From contig JAIOJX010000032.1 of the NCBI GenBank assembly GCA_022376925.1, forward strand, positions 174,493,979 through 174,557,978: a stretch of 64,000 nt of DNA, given 5' to 3'. Of this stretch, positions 11,203 through 23,437 are shown one piece after another. Under the pieces are notes generated by a model. It worked only from the letters and a program-made list of their open reading frames with translations, ran no database searches and was not told the DNA's origin. Source of the stretch: Tragulus kanchil (taxonomy: Eukaryota; Chordata; Mammalia; Artiodactyla; Tragulidae). The stretch's first letter is position 1. Every line of letters begins with the position of its first letter. The position numbers and the translations under genes are program-made.

Positions 11203-11565
11203 CTGAGTTCAGTTCAGTCGCTCAGTTGCGTCCTACTCTTTGTGTCCCCATGGACAGCAGCACACCAGGTTCCCTGGCCTTCACCATCTCCTGGAGCTGC
11301 TCAAACTCAGGTCCATTGACTCAGTGATGCCATCCAACCATCTCGTCCTCTGTCGCCCCCTTCTCCTTCTGCTTTCTGTTTTTCCCAGCATCAGGGTCTT
11401 TTCCAATAAGTCGTATCTTTGCATCAGGTGGTCGCAGTACTGGATCTTCAGCTTCAGCATCAGTCTTTCCAATGAATATTCAGGGTTGATTTCCTTTAGG
11501 ATTCACTGGTTTGATCTCCTTGCAGTCCAAGGAACTCTCAAAAGTCTTCTCCAACATCACAGTCA
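11203..11565 (-). mobile_element. BovB 3' end inserted into L1, first arm
   Basis: On the + strand it begins with the reverse complement of the BovB end, gttcagttcagtcgctcag, and continues through gtgatgccatccaacc to gatctccttgcagtccaagg. The − strand encodes LMLKLKIQYCDHLMQR-type BovB residues. It is repeated at about 12295-12657. Confidence 0.88.
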
Positions 11566-12294
11566 GAGAAAGTAAGTCAGAGAAGTAACTTGAGAAAGAG
11601 AAATATGATATCCCCTTTTGATATGTGAAATCAAAAGAAATGGTATGGGCCCCTTCCCTAAAAGAGCTGGAATAATCCTCCCACTCATTAGCATATGGAA
11701 TTACCCAGCCCATAAAAGCTAAGAACGCCATGCTTTCGGGGCGCTGGATTAGCTCTGCGATGGCCCACATTTTGGGGCCAGTGGGACTCGACCTGGGTGG
11801 GGAAGACTCCCCGGAGAAGGGAGTGGCTGCCCCCCCAGGACTCTTGCCCGGAGAGTCCCATGGCTCGTCGACGGGGTGGCGAAGAGTCAGACACGGCAGA
11901 GTGCTCTTCTCTTCCCTGACAACCTCACAGCCCTGGGCTGACTGGGTTACTAGCGGTGACACCCCATTTCCTTTGCTGAAACAGGAGCCACAGGACCTGT
12001 AGCAAGACGCCTGTGTGAGAGCGGGAATGCAGGGGCTCAGCCCCACTGCCTCACACGAGGCTGCAAACATCCGTCCCCGAATGGCGGCATCTAAAAGACC
12101 ACCTGCTCACTGTTGACAGTAGCCAAGACATGGACGCAGCCCGAGTGTCCATCACCAGAGGGATGGACTGAGAAGTTGTGGCCCATATACACAGGGAAAC
12201 ATTGCTACACACATTACATGTACACAGAGAAACATCACTCGGCCAATAAAGAGTGAAATAATGCCTCCTGCAGCAACGTGCATGGACCTAGAGA

Positions 12295-12657
12295 CTGAGT
12301 TCAGTTCAGTCGCTCAGTTGCGTCCTACTCTTTGTGTCCCCATGGACAGCAGCACACCAGGTTCCCTGGCCTTCACCATCTCCTGGAGCTGCTCAAACTC
12401 AGGTCCATTGACTCAGTGATGCCATCCAACCATCTCGTCCTCTGTCGCCCCCTTCTCCTTCTGCTTTCTGTTTTTCCCAGCATCAGGGTCTTTTCCAATA
12501 AGTCGTATCTTTGCATCAGGTGGTCGCAGTACTGGATCTTCAGCTTCAGCATCAGTCTTTCCAATGAATATTCAGGGTTGATTTCCTTTAGGATTCACTG
12601 GTTTGATCTCCTTGCAGTCCAAGGAACTCTCAAAAGTCTTCTCCAACATCACAGTCA
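12295..12657 (-). mobile_element. BovB 3' end inserted into L1, second arm
   Basis: This is the second-arm copy of the element at 11203-11565 and appears identical to it. Confidence 0.88.
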
Positions 12658-12737
12658 GAGAAAGTAAGTCAGAGAAGTAACTTGAGAAAGAGAAATATGA
12701 TATCCCCTTTTGATATGTGAAATCAAAAGAAATGGTA

Positions 12738-12985
12738 TGGGCCCCTTCCCTAAAAGAGCTGGAATAATCCTCCCACTCATTAGCATATGGAATTACCCAG
12801 CCCATAAAAGCTAAGAACGCCATGCTTTCGGGGCCGCTGGATTAGCTCTGCGATGGCCCACACTCTGTCTGTGGAGTGTGCTTTCTCTGAATCTGAATAA
12901 ATTTATTTCTTTTTTTTTTAATTCTTTATTTTAAAGGTTTTACAGAGTTTTGTTGTTCACAAATCTATTTCTTACCTTAAAAAAA
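12738..12985. mobile_element. LTR-like insertion in L1
   Basis: The L1 text breaks at aaatggta (12730-12737) and resumes at aaaaaaatggtac from about 12984. Between them lies DNA with a TATA-like cataaaagc, then tctgtctgtggagtgtgc and aataaa, an order typical of a solo retroviral LTR. The family is not identified. Part of it also lies in the first arm (11646-11769). Confidence 0.4.
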
Positions 12986-13352
12986 AATGGTACAAATGAC
13001 CTTATTTATGAAACAGAAACAGACTCACGGACTTAGAGAACGAATTTGAAATTATGGTCAGCGGGTGGGAAGGAATGGGGAAGTATATTGTAAGAGTTTG
13101 GAGTGGACATGTACACCCTGCTATAGTTAAAACTGATAACCAGCAAGGACCTACTGGTTAGCCCAGGGAACTCTGCTCAAAGCTATGTGGCAGTCTGAAT
13201 GGGAGGGGATTCTAGGAGAGAATGGATACATGTATATGTATGGCTGAGTCCCTTTACTGTCCGCCTGAAGCTATCACAGCATTGTTAATTGGCTATGCAG
13301 GCATGCATGAGTGCTCAGTCATACTTCAATACAAAATAAAATTTTTTAAAAA
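12986..13352 (+). mobile_element. L1 3' untranslated region with A-rich tail
   Basis: The blocks atgaaacagaaacagactcacgg, gcaaggacctactgg, gggaactctgctcaa, gaatggatacatgtatatg and cttcaatacaaaataaaa (given here as separate short pieces) are the ruminant L1 3' end. Confidence 0.85.
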
Positions 13353-13369
13353 TAATTTTCCCCCTCTTT

Positions 13370-13604
13370 TATTGGTTTTTTATTTATTTATTTTCATCCA
13401 CCTTTATTTTTTGGCCTGTGTGGGCCTCCCATTGCGGTGGCCTCTCTTGTCGCAGAGCACCGGCTCTGGGCGCATGTGCACTGGAGCGCTGGCTGATAAT
13501 TGGACACACCGGTCCAGCCGCTGTGTGGCATGTGGGATCGAGCCGATGGCCCTTGCACTACAAGGCGGACTCTTTACCCACTGGATCACCAGGGAAGCCC
13601 CCAA
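13370..13604 (-). mobile_element. CHR-type tRNA-derived SINE
   Basis: On the − strand it begins gggggcttccctggtgatcc, followed by a tRNA-like promoter region and the gagcacat...gccggtgctctgcgac body. The + strand starts with its T-rich tail. No intact tRNA gene is implied. Confidence 0.8.
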
Positions 13605-13639
13605 ATAGAATGTTTTAAAAAATAGAAAAAAAACCCCAC

Positions 13640-14640
13640 CCCACCTGTCAATCCAATGGAGTTTGACTAAGCCATCCCTACCTCAGTCTATCTCAAACAG
13701 ACGATTCACAAGGAAATGAGAGGATCCGGCCTCAGTGAGAGATGCACTTGGGCGTAGAATCTTGTCTCCTACTTGCTCATCACTGCTGGGACGAGTTCGC
13801 TGTTTACCCACCAAGCTACCTTTGACGGAAGTGGCTAGGCTGTTGGTCCAGAACATTTCAATCTCTAGAAATTCAAATGAACAAATACTCTCCCCTGGAA
13901 CAACTATAAAATGACTCTTGTAGGCGTCAAATAATTCTGCAGCCTATCTCTTAGGGAAGCCAGAATTTCCAGCTGCAATTAAATTGCATAATTGGATACA
14001 GGAAAATGTTATAATTGCTCACAAGCAGCAATTTATTAGGATAGATGTTACTTATGACATGTGTCAAAAAGGTCAGAGTTTATATTTCCTTGGACATTAA
14101 CCTAATCTTTGAAACTCTAAAAGTTACACTTTTTGGTCATTAATTTTTTTTACAAGCAGAGATTTTGACAATTAACCCAGTTAATAAAGGTCAAATTTCA
14201 ATTTTTTTTCCAATTTCTGGAGCACTTAACTTATTCCTTTTTGAAAACGGGAAGATAGAGGATGATAAATTGTTATTAAATGAATACAAGGATGTAGTTC
14301 TGCTGTCAGGGTGATGATTCTAAAACAGCTGATCCTGAAAGAATAGAATTGCTGTGTATCTGATGGGAAGGAAAGTAGATTACAAGCCGGGCAAATAGAA
14401 CAGCCCAAATAGCGCGCGCCGTTAGTAGGATAATGTGAGTACAGGCGCTTGTTAAATCATCTCATGATTCTCGTCATGCTAGCTATGTGGACCTCGGGCT
14501 TCAACCCTCAAATCTGCACATTTTAAAGCAAGTCCTTTCTGCAAATTTGCTGCAAAGTACAACCTGAGTTAAGAACGAGAGTGTCACCCTGGATCCCTGA
14601 AATGACTCACCGGCAGACAGGCAAACAGAGCCATCAGGCA
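13640..14640. other. Single-copy AT-rich DNA, candidate conserved non-coding element
   Basis: No transposon is recognised. The central part (13860-14420) is AT-rich with several homeodomain-like cores, such as gcaattaaattgcataattgg and gtcattaat. Low repeat content beside repeat-dense DNA suggests constraint, but no alignment was possible. Confidence 0.4.
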
Positions 14641-14960
14641 GAGAGGTCACCAGCGACCAGAGGCCAAGGGTGAAGCCGAGCGGGGGGCAGCCTGCCCGCC
14701 CTCCCCCTCCCTGCCGCCGCGGGCCGCCCCCAGGTCGGTGTGGACGAGGGAGGGAATTCTATCATCTCTTCCTGGCACGGGAAACGGCGGAGAACGTCCA
14801 TCAAGACCTCCTCCGCCCCAGAACAACCCTAGCCAAGCCAAATCTCCCTTCCCACCCTCAACCCAACCAAACCCACGCCCCGCACCTGGCCCTGGGGCCC
14901 AAGCCCCGCCGCCTTCGTAGGGACTCCGCCCTCGGCGATCTCCCGTCCCCTGCTCCGCGC

Positions 14961-14977
14961 GCGCCCCCTGGTGGCAG
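14961..14977 (-). promoter_or_regulatory. Strong CTCF-type motif
   Basis: The + strand reads gcgccccctggtggcag, so the − strand reads CTGCCACCAGGGGGCGC, nearly the full CTCF core. It lies in GC-rich, CpG-rich DNA (14660-15060) with no transposon signature. Confidence 0.65.
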
Positions 14978-15180
14978 TGCCCACCGGGAAGCCGCCAGGG
15001 AAGCCCTTGCACCCCACCGCCCCGTAAGCAGGTACCTTCCAGACCAAGCAGAGAACTTGATTCTGGAGGTGGGCCTTGGTCTGCATTGGGTGTCGGGGGT
15101 TTGCTGGTGCTGCCGTTCTGTTGTATAAATAAACGCCTCTCAGCCCAGAGATGCTCAACCTTAAGGAATATGTAAAACTC

Positions 15181-15385
15181 CCATGCATGCATGGTGAGTC
15201 GCTCAAAAGTCCGACTCTTTGGGACCCCATAGACTGCAGCCTGCCAGACTCCTCAGTGCGTGGGAATTCCTCAGGCAAGAGTACTGGAATGGGTTACCAG
15301 GCCCTCCGCCAGGGGATCTTCCCCACCCAGGGACTGAACCCAGGTCTCCCTCATTGCAGGCGGATTCTTTAATTGGAAAGTCTCA
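15181..15385 (-). mobile_element. Bov-tA SINE
   Basis: Antisense order on the + strand: gtgagtcgctcaaaagtccg, gaccccatagactgcagcc, caggcaagagtactggaatgg and acccagggactgaacccagg. It starts beside a 14-base perfect palindrome, ccatgcatgcatgg, at 15181-15194. Confidence 0.88.
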
Positions 15386-15389
15386 CGAT

Positions 15390-16949
15390 TACATCTATTT
15401 ATCCAACTATATGCATGGAGCCAGGACCCAGCCTTGTCTGTAAGCGCCCTCTGGCCTTGGACATCTCTCCCTTCCATCCATCTTTTTTTGTTTTCTATCC
15501 AGCTTTTGAGCCTTAAGCGATGACCGAGGTCCTCCCTACATGTCTACTGCGGCACTCTTGCCTTGAGACTTCACTTTGCAGTTGATACCCAAGGCCCCAT
15601 TTACAGGTCAGTGTGCCCACTGCTCCTCGCACAGACGAGGTACCTGGAAAATGCCCAAGAACGAAGAAGTCCAAGCCATTTAGCTCAGCAAGAGGGCTTA
15701 AACTGTAAACAGCCCCCCCCCCAAAAAAAACCAGAGATAGTCTCTTACAAAGCGGAATTTGTAAAATGATTAGAACGGTGACTTTCCCTCTAATGCTTTG
15801 TTCCCAACAACTCCACAGCATTCCGCCTGCGGGCAGAGTGGACAGATGGATGGCTGGGAGCTCGCAGGGTGATCACACACTTTGAGGAAGGAGAGGGCTG
15901 TGGTCTGGACGCAGCTCGGCGTGCGGAGCTCCGGGTGGCAGCCTGTCCTCGGGGATGCGTGGCGCTCAGAGGGTGCCACCTGCGCGGGGACGCCGAGGAA
16001 AGGAAATGCAGGCGCGCAGAGCAGCATCTGCCGATCTCAAAATATCCCTGCAGGCTGAGAGCCCGCGTTAAATCTGAGCGCACCTGATGCTCTGGGCCCT
16101 TTGCGGGGCTTGGTTAAAATAGGACCTGGTGTCCCAGCCAGGAAACTGTGGGGAAGGGGACTCTGGCCTGTGTGTTCTTCCTGTCGACCTCCTCCATCCT
16201 GAGGTACCTGCCCCCATCCTGAGGTACCTGCCCGCATCCTGCCCCCTCTCCCACCTGTCCGGTCCACCTGCCCTTCCTCCCTCCCCAGCTCCAGGGCACT
16301 CTTTCCACCCCGTCTCTCCTCCTCCTTTTCACCGTAGATTGTTTCAGAAATCTTCATGTGTCTACGGTTTGCCCCACACCTACACAGGAGCGGACCCCTG
16401 AACTGGAGGGAGTCAGGGCTGGTCTGGGCACACCAGAGTGACACAGGGGAGGTGGCATGGGAGCCTGGCCCCAGCAGACAGCAGCACGGTCCCCAGTGGT
16501 CAGGGAGACCGCTGATGCCCGACTGTTCCGGGACTTGGGGCCTGGAGCCAGGGGTGGGGTTGCGATGAAGGGGGAGCCCCCTTCCAAGGCTAGAGGGTGG
16601 TTACAGAGCTGCCCCGGCCCCATGCCAGGCAGAAGAAAGGGGACTTTCCTCCTTCAGAGAGGGGCTCTGAAGTTCAGGCAGATGCTGCGGGGCTCTACAC
16701 AACACATAGGTGGGTGTGAGGGGAGCAGACTGGAGTAGGGAGCTGCCTGGGTGTCTGCAGCACGAGCCCCGGGGCAGGTGGAGAGGTCCAGCCGGAAGGT
16801 CCTACCAGGGGAGGTCTGGGAGTGAAAAGGGCGGATTGGCAGACTTGGTAAGGAGGCCAGCGGTTTCCAAGGAGGAGGAGGAGGAACAAGCATTTTGAGC
16901 CAAGGTGCCTTCATCTTGATTGCCACTCCTATGACAATCTATTTTGCCT
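15390..16949. other. Single-copy GC-rich DNA
   Basis: No gene is seen. A short tandem duplication (catcctgaggtacctgcccc, two copies) lies at about 16195-16236. A run of Cs followed by As lies at 15713-15730. Confidence 0.45.
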
Positions 16950-17517
16950 AAGACTTTGTTAAGTTCAGAGCTAATGTTTATAGCAATAACGTATCTTGCT
17001 GGAGGACATGTTTCTCCTTCTTAGCTTGTACCTATGATATCTAAAGAGGTATGTTGTGGGCATGAGTCCGGTAAGATCTTTATCACCTTAACGTATTCTT
17101 TTGATCTATTGCTAATAACCAACGAGAAAAGTACAAAACATCTGCCCTAAACTAGCTTCTGGGGTACTCGTCTATCCCCCCTTCCAGTTCCTTTAGCTGC
17201 AAGCTTTCTCTATCCCTTTTTTCTTTAATAAACGTTTTACTGCATGGAGCTCTGAGTGACCAAAGCCAAGTCTGTTTGATCCCAATGTGAATTCTTCCCC
17301 TTTGGAGGTCAAGAATCCGAGACGGCTCACGGTGGTAAGCCATCTACAGTCTCTCTCAGGCGGAAGGGAACTCTGCAGCAGGTGCTGTGGGGAGGCAGGC
17401 CTGGGGCCACTTGGACCGCAGCCTTGGGCCTGGAGGTGCTGTGAACAGAAGCTTCCCCGAGGATGAGGCGCAGGTCTCCTGGGGGAGATATAAGCTGCCG
17501 CCGCACCTCTGCTGGAT

Positions 17518-17615
17518 GGCAGACTCAGGGGATGGTGAGGGACAGGGAAGGCTGGCGTGCTGCAGTCCATGAGTTCCAAAGAGTCAGACGCAACTGAGCA
17601 GCTGAACAACAGCGT
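17518..17615 (+). mobile_element. BovB/Bov-tA 3' tail fragment
   Basis: The blocks gatggtgagggacagggaag, gcgtgctgcagtccatgag and gagtcagacgcaactgagc are the common 3' tail shared by BovB and its dependent SINEs. It is repeated at 18679-18776. Confidence 0.75.
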
Positions 17616-17616
17616 A

Positions 17617-18124
17617 GTTGATTTACAATGCTGTGTTAGTTTCAGGTGTACAGCAAAGTGAACTAGCTATACAGATACGTTCATTCATTATTTTTCATAG
17701 TTTTCTCATATATGTTATCACAGAATAATGAGTAGAGGTCCCTGTGCTTGACAGAAGGTCCTTTTTGGTTCTCTATTGTATATATGTATAGTCGCATGTT
17801 TATATTGATTCCAAACTCCTGAGTTATCCTCCCCCCTTCTTTGGTAACTGTTAGTTTGCTTTCAGTACTTGTATGTCTGTTTCTGTTTTGTAAATAAGTT
17901 AATTTGTATAATTTTTAAAAGTTAGATTCTACGTGTGCATGAAGTCAGGTATTACATTTGTCTTTCTCGTCTGGCTTACTTCCCTTAGTGTGGCGCTCTC
18001 TGGGTCCATCCATGTTGCTGTAAATAGCATTGTTTCATTCTTTTCACAGCTGAGTAATATTCCACTACATAGACGTACCACATCTTTTTGACCACCCTCT
18101 GCTAGGACGTTTAGGTTGATTCCA
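17617..18124 (-). mobile_element. L1 3' end, antisense, first arm
   Basis: On the + strand gatttacaatgctgtgttag, gtgtacagcaaagtgaac and gggtccatccatgttgctg are the antisense L1 3' UTR and ORF2 end. It is cut by the junction at 18124. Confidence 0.85.
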
Positions 18125-18777
18125 CAAGACTTTGTTAAGTTCAGAGCTAATTTTACCTTTTGGAGGACATGTTTCTCCTTCTTAGCTTGTACCTATGATA
18201 TCTAAAGAGGTATGTTGTGGGCATGAGTCCGGTAAGATCTTTATCACCTTAACGTATTCTTTTGATCTATTGCTAATAACCAACGAGAAAAGTACAAAAC
18301 ATCTGCCCTAAACTAGCTTCTGGGGTACTCGTCTATCCCCCCTTCCAGTTCCTTTAGCTGCAAGCTTTCTCTATCCCTTTTTTCTTTAATAAACGTTTTA
18401 CTGCATGGAGCTCTGAGTGACCAAAGCCAAGTCTGTTTGATCCCAATGTGAATTCTTCCCCTTTGGAGGTCAAGAATCCGAGACGGCTCACGGTGGTAAG
18501 CCATCTACAGTCTCTCTCAGGCGGAAGGGAACTCTGCAGCAGGTGCTGTGGGGAGGCAGGCCTGGGGCCACTTGGACCGCAGCCTTGGGCCTGGAGGTGC
18601 TGTGAACAGAAGCTTCCCCGAGGATGAGGCGCAGGTCTCCTGGGGGAGATATAAGCTGCCGCCGCACCTCTGCTGGATGGCAGACTCAGGGGATGGTGAG
18701 GGACAGGGAAGGCTGGCGTGCTGCAGTCCATGAGTTCCAAAGAGTCAGACGCAACTGAGCAGCTGAACAACAGCGCG

Positions 18778-20031
18778 TAGTTGATTTACAATGCTGTGTT
18801 AGTTTCAGGTGTACAGCAAAGTGAACTAGCTATACAGATACGTTCATTCATTATTTTTCATAGTTTTCTCATATATGTTATCACAGAATAATGAGTAGAG
18901 GTCCCTGTGCTTGACAGAAGGTCCTTTTTGGTTCTCTATTGTATATATGTATAGTCGCATGTTTATATTGATTCCAAACTCCTGAGTTATCCTCCCCCCT
19001 TCTTTGGTAACTGTTAGTTTGCTTTCAGTACTTGTATGTCTGTTTCTGTTTTGTAAATAAGTTAATTTGTATAATTTTTAAAAGTTAGATTCTACGTGTG
19101 CATGAAGTCAGGTATTACATTTGTCTTTCTCGTCTGGCTTACTTCCCTTAGTGTGGCGCTCTCTGGGTCCATCCATGTTGCTGTAAATAGCATTGTTTCA
19201 TTCTTTTTCACAGCTGAGTAATATTCCACTACATAGACGTACCACATCTTTTTTGACCACCCCTCTGCTGATGGACGTTTAGGTTGTTCCCATGTCTCAG
19301 CTATTGTAAATAGTGCTGCAGTGAACATGGAGGCGCTTGTATCTTTTCCAGTGAAGGTTTTGTCCAGGTATATGCCTGGGGTTGGATTGCTAGGTCACAT
19401 GGCAGCTCTGTATTTAGCTCCTCACTCCCTGTAATTCATCTTTTCAGTGACTGGTTTTCTTCCTGTGTTTTCTTTGCACAGATGAGGGTATTCCCTTAGA
19501 CCGCCTTTTTTCTCCCATGAAAGGTAATGAGCTATAGAAACTCTCTTGCCCTTTACTTTGCTCACTTCACTGCGTGTCCTGGAAATAACTCCTGGTCAGC
19601 TCTTGGAGATCTTTTTCCTCCACTAGGTGGAGGTACCAGAGTTGATTCAGCCCCTTTCCCGTTTGTAAATTTTAAGCAGTTTCCAGCATTTTGCAATAAC
19701 GAACAATGTTACAATGAACGCCCTTGTGTGTGTCTTTTTTGGATGTTGCAGGTGGGTCTTCGGGACAGATTCTTGGAAGCGGGATGGCTGCCCTGGTCAG
19801 GAGGTGCACAGGTCGCCCTCCTGTATGGTTGCCGCCTTTCCCTGCAGCACGTTGTGCTGATTTGCAAGACTGCAAATGCAGAAGTGCCCGGCACCTGTTC
19901 CCTGCAGTCTCACCAACAGACTAGTGGTCACATTGTAACTTTTGTTAGTCTAATAGGGAAATGGTCCACTGGTGCTGCTTTGCATCGCATTTCTCCACGA
20001 TGAATGACTTTGGACACTTTCTCTATGTCTG
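18778..20031 (-). mobile_element. L1 3' end plus an older L1 fragment, antisense
   Basis: The − strand at 19092-19328 encodes a broken ORF2 C-terminus containing WYVYVVEYYSAVKKN. After about 19420 the L1 similarity fades. From about 19545 an older, strongly diverged antisense L1-like stretch follows (acaatgttacaatgaacgcc, ggtcacattgtaacttttg). No intact frame remains. Confidence 0.75.
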
Positions 20032-21117
20032 GGCGGGGGTTTTCTGCTTTGCATCGTCTTTTAATTTTCAAACCAGTTACCCTTCTTTGGTAACTGTTAG
20101 TTTGCTTTCAGTACTTGTATGTCTGTTTCTGTTTTGTAAATAAGTTAATTTGTATAATTTTTAAAAGTTAGATTCTACGTGTGCATGAAGTCAGGTATTA
20201 CATTTGTCTTTCTCGTCTGGCTTACTTCCCTTAGTGTGGCGCTCTCTGGGTCCATCCATGTTGCTGTAAATAGCATTGTTTCATTCTTTTTCACAGCTGA
20301 GTAATATTCCACTACATAGACGTACCACATCTTTTTTGACCACCCCTCTGCTGATGGACGTTTAGGTTGTTCCCATGTCTCAGCTATTGTAAATAGTGCT
20401 GCAGTGAACATGGAGGCGCTTGTATCTTTTCCAGTGAAGGTTTTGTCCAGGTATATGCCTGGGGTTGGATTGCTAGGTCACATGGCAGCTCTGTATTTAG
20501 CTCCTCACTCCCTGTAATTCATCTTTTCAGTGACTGGTTTTCTTCCTGTGTTTTCTTTGCACAGATGAGGGTATTCCCTTAGACCGCCTTTTTTCTCCCA
20601 TGAAAGGTAATGAGCTATAGAAACTCTCTTGCCCTTTACTTTGCTCACTTCACTGCGTGTCCTGGAAATAACTCCTGGTCAGCTCTTGGAGATCTTTTTC
20701 CTCCACTAGGTGGAGGTACCAGAGTTGATTCAGCCCCTTTCCCGTTTGTAAATTTTAAGCAGTTTCCAGCATTTTGCAATAACGAACAATGTTACAATGA
20801 ACGCCCTTGTGTGTGTCTTTTTTGGATGTTGCAGGTGGGTCTTCGGGACAGATTCTTGGAAGCGGGATGGCTGCCCTGGTCAGGAGGTGCACAGGTCGCC
20901 CTCCTGTATGGTTGCCGCCTTTCCCTGCAGCACGTTGTGCTGATTTGCAAGACTGCAAATGCAGAAGTGCCCCGGGCACCTGTTCCCTGCAGTCTCACCA
21001 ACAGACTAGTGGTCACATTGTAACTTTTGTTAGTCTAATAGGGGAAATGGTCCACTGGTGCTGCTTTGCATCGCATTTCTCCACGATGAATGACTTTGGA
21101 CACTTTCTCTATGTCTG
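18997..21117. repeat. Direct duplication 6 (arms 18997-20031 and 20080-21117)
   Basis: The offset is 1083 bases. A 48-base stretch at 20032-20079 separates the arms and belongs to neither. Near the end of the first arm a few bases are missing (gtgcccggcacc against gtgccccgggcacc, and atagggaaatg against ataggggaaatg). The whole unit is antisense L1. Confidence 0.93.
20080..21117 (-). mobile_element. L1 fragments, antisense, second arm of duplication 6
   Basis: This repeats the text of 18997-20031, including the ORF2 C-terminal relic (now at 20175-20411 on the − strand). Confidence 0.75.
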
Positions 21118-22997
21118 AGGACTTTGCGTGTGTGAACTGTCTATTCCTGCCTTCTCCCCCGGTTTCTCATGGCTCCCAGGAGCGGGGAACGGGACCAGGT
21201 GGCAGGCGGGCGGCGAGGCTGGCCAGACCCTGAGTCTCTCCTTCAGTCCCGCTCTAATTCAGGACCCTGCAATTTTCCCCAGACGTTTACTTGTCTTTCA
21301 TTTTGCCCCCAACGAAAAGCAAACAAGCTGAGATATGAGAGTCGCCCCCAAATGGGATAACCCCACCCCACCCTACCCCCACCAACAATAAATCAAGGCA
21401 CACTGCAAATGAAAGAGCACGCCCACCCCAAAGGGTGCGGGGAGGAGCACCCTGAGTGACCCGGAGAATCAGTGCCCTGACTGGATACTCCAAGGCCGCG
21501 GGGAAGCTGCCTCCTATGTAGTGAAGAGCCTGAGTTGCTACAGGTCACAGGGGTCATTTTAGCTTTCTTCTTTTCCTGCTTTGTACCTTCTTTCTCCAAA
21601 AGTGAGAAAACCAGTTCTTACAATCTGCACTATCACGATTAGTCGTTCACTTCTCACGGCTGTAGAGAGTCGTTCAGAATCGCCGACCCACTCCGTAAAG
21701 AGTTGTTTACCGACGAGATCTGGGCGTGGCTCCTTCCCCTGTCACCTGACAGCATCCAGTCCAGCTTTTCTGTGAGTCTCAGTTTCATTCAAAACTACAG
21801 GACAAAACCCTGCGTCCTGGCTCCAGCAGCCCCCCGGGCCTGAGCCCTGCTCTGCCCCTTCTCCCTGGGCCTCGGGTCCCAGCCCTGCCCAGGTGGACGG
21901 GGTCTCTGTGAGAGAGCGCAGGGCCAGCCGCTGGATTCTCCGGGCTGCGAGGAAACTGGCTGCCGGGCTGCTCACGTTGTAAACACTGCTTTCTAAAAAG
22001 TACAGCAAGAACGGCAGACTGATCGTCAGCAGCACATAAGGGTCCAAGTGGTGCTTTGTTGTTGTTGAAACGAAACGCCGAGGGACTGGCAGCCCACACG
22101 GAGGGAGGAGGACAGGGCTCTACAGGCGATTTTAAAACTCAGGCAGTAGCAGCTCAGCCCGGGGCTTGTCTCCAGGGGAAGGGGTTGCACACAGAGCGCT
22201 TACCTGGTTGGCGAGCCCACCATGCCCAGCCAGCCAGGGAGGGAGCCGGGTCCTGGGGCCACCTCATGGATGCTTCCTCCAGGGCCTGGCCCCACTTCCC
22301 CTGGCCTGGAGCCACTTGGACTGCCCTCCCGACCACCGGCTGCCTGACAACGCCCCTGTTTTTTTGGCTCTGCATGTTCGCTGCCTGCCTGTGCCGCCCC
22401 CCACCTTGTGGACCTGAGCCCTCCCCCGGGCTGGCAGCAAGCCTGCCTCCACCATCACCAGGACATTGGCATGGGAGCCAAATTATGGCCTCCCCCTGAG
22501 GCCGTCAAGCCCTCCGCCGCAGGGACTGGCAGAGACCGGAGGAAGTAACTGGCTGGAGCCCAGCGCTGCCCCAGCCGCTGGCCGCTCCCTGTGGGCCCGG
22601 AGAAGCTGGTGCCTGGGTGTGCCTGCGTGTGTGACTGAGCATGTGTGTGTGCACACGCATGTGGCTGGAGCCTGGGCAGCTTGGCTGCGGCCTCCCCTCC
22701 CACGGCACGACACGCTGCGATCACCACCTTCTTCAAGACGAGGAAATGCACCCAGAGGGGCCTGTGCCCCCCACTCCCGGGCCCACGCCTAGGGCACAGC
22801 CCGGAAGAGGCCGCGCAGGCCGCCCTGCCTCAAAGCCGCTGGCAGCTCAGGGGAGGCCCTCCTGACCTCTAGGGACCAAGAAGCCCCGGCAACGGCAATG
22901 GAAACCCCTTTCCTACAGGACGTAGCGCGAATGACCCCTTTGCAAAATCCAGAGGTCCTCCCTGCTGCCTCTGCCTGCGGTCTCCTGGTGTGCGCCC
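21118..22997. other. Single-copy GC-rich DNA
   Basis: No gene or young transposon is recognised. Many overlapping open frames on both strands reflect high GC content rather than coding. Confidence 0.45.
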
Positions 22998-23186
22998 TTG
23001 GGACCCCCCGGACCGCGGCCCGCCGGGCTCCTCTGTCCCCGGGATTCTCCTGGCAGGGACGCTGGAGTGGGGTGCCGTTTCCTTCTCCAGGGGATCTTCC
23101 TGACCCGGGGATTGAACCCGTGTCTCTTGAGTCTCCTGCATTGGCAGGCGGGTTCTTTACCACGAGCGCCACCTGGGAAGCCTCCA
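22998..23186 (-). mobile_element. Bov-tA SINE
   Basis: Antisense blocks on the + strand: gggctcctctgtccccggga, gctggagtggggtgccg, cttctccaggggatcttcc, gattgaacccgtgtctc and the end gcgccacctgggaagcc. Confidence 0.88.
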
Positions 23187-23437
23187 CGGGTCTTTCATGA
23201 TTGTTGCCACGTGTACCTTCGCCATGGAACTGTGACCTCCTGGAGGTCCGGACTCCCCGAGTTCAGCTTTCAGACATTCCTGCTCTAAACCCCGGGTCAC
23301 GTGTGGCCGGAGCTAGCCCTGACAGCGCTCGTTTCTTCACTCACACAGAGGTAATATTAGTGCAGAGGACCTCCCAGGGCCTCCCTGGATCATTCCCAGG
23401 GTCCCTCCGTCCCCAAGGCCTTGAGGGATGGTAACAA

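Larger units (their letters stand above)
10694..12862. repeat. Direct duplication 4 (arms 10694-11769 and 11786-12862)
   Basis: The offset is 1092 bases. The unit starts inside a Bov-tA element and covers L1, BovB and LTR-like pieces. About 16 bases at 11770-11785 (ttttggggccagtggg) lie between the arms. One C is missing in the first arm near its end (ttcggggcgc against ttcggggccgc). Confidence 0.93.
16950..19289. repeat. Direct duplication 5 (arms 16950-18124 and 18125-19289)
   Basis: The offset is 1176 bases at the very start and 1161 after a ~15-base loss in the second arm (atgtttatagcaataacgta against attttacctttt). The end of the first arm also lacks several bases (catctttttgaccaccctc against catcttttttgaccacccctc). 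Its last part overlaps duplication 6, so about 290 bases occur three times. Confidence 0.94.

Noticed and set aside
13370..13604. tRNA gene on the − strand
   Set aside because: The tRNA-like part belongs to a CHR SINE; no complete cloverleaf or tRNA end is present. The same holds for all other SINE heads in the window.
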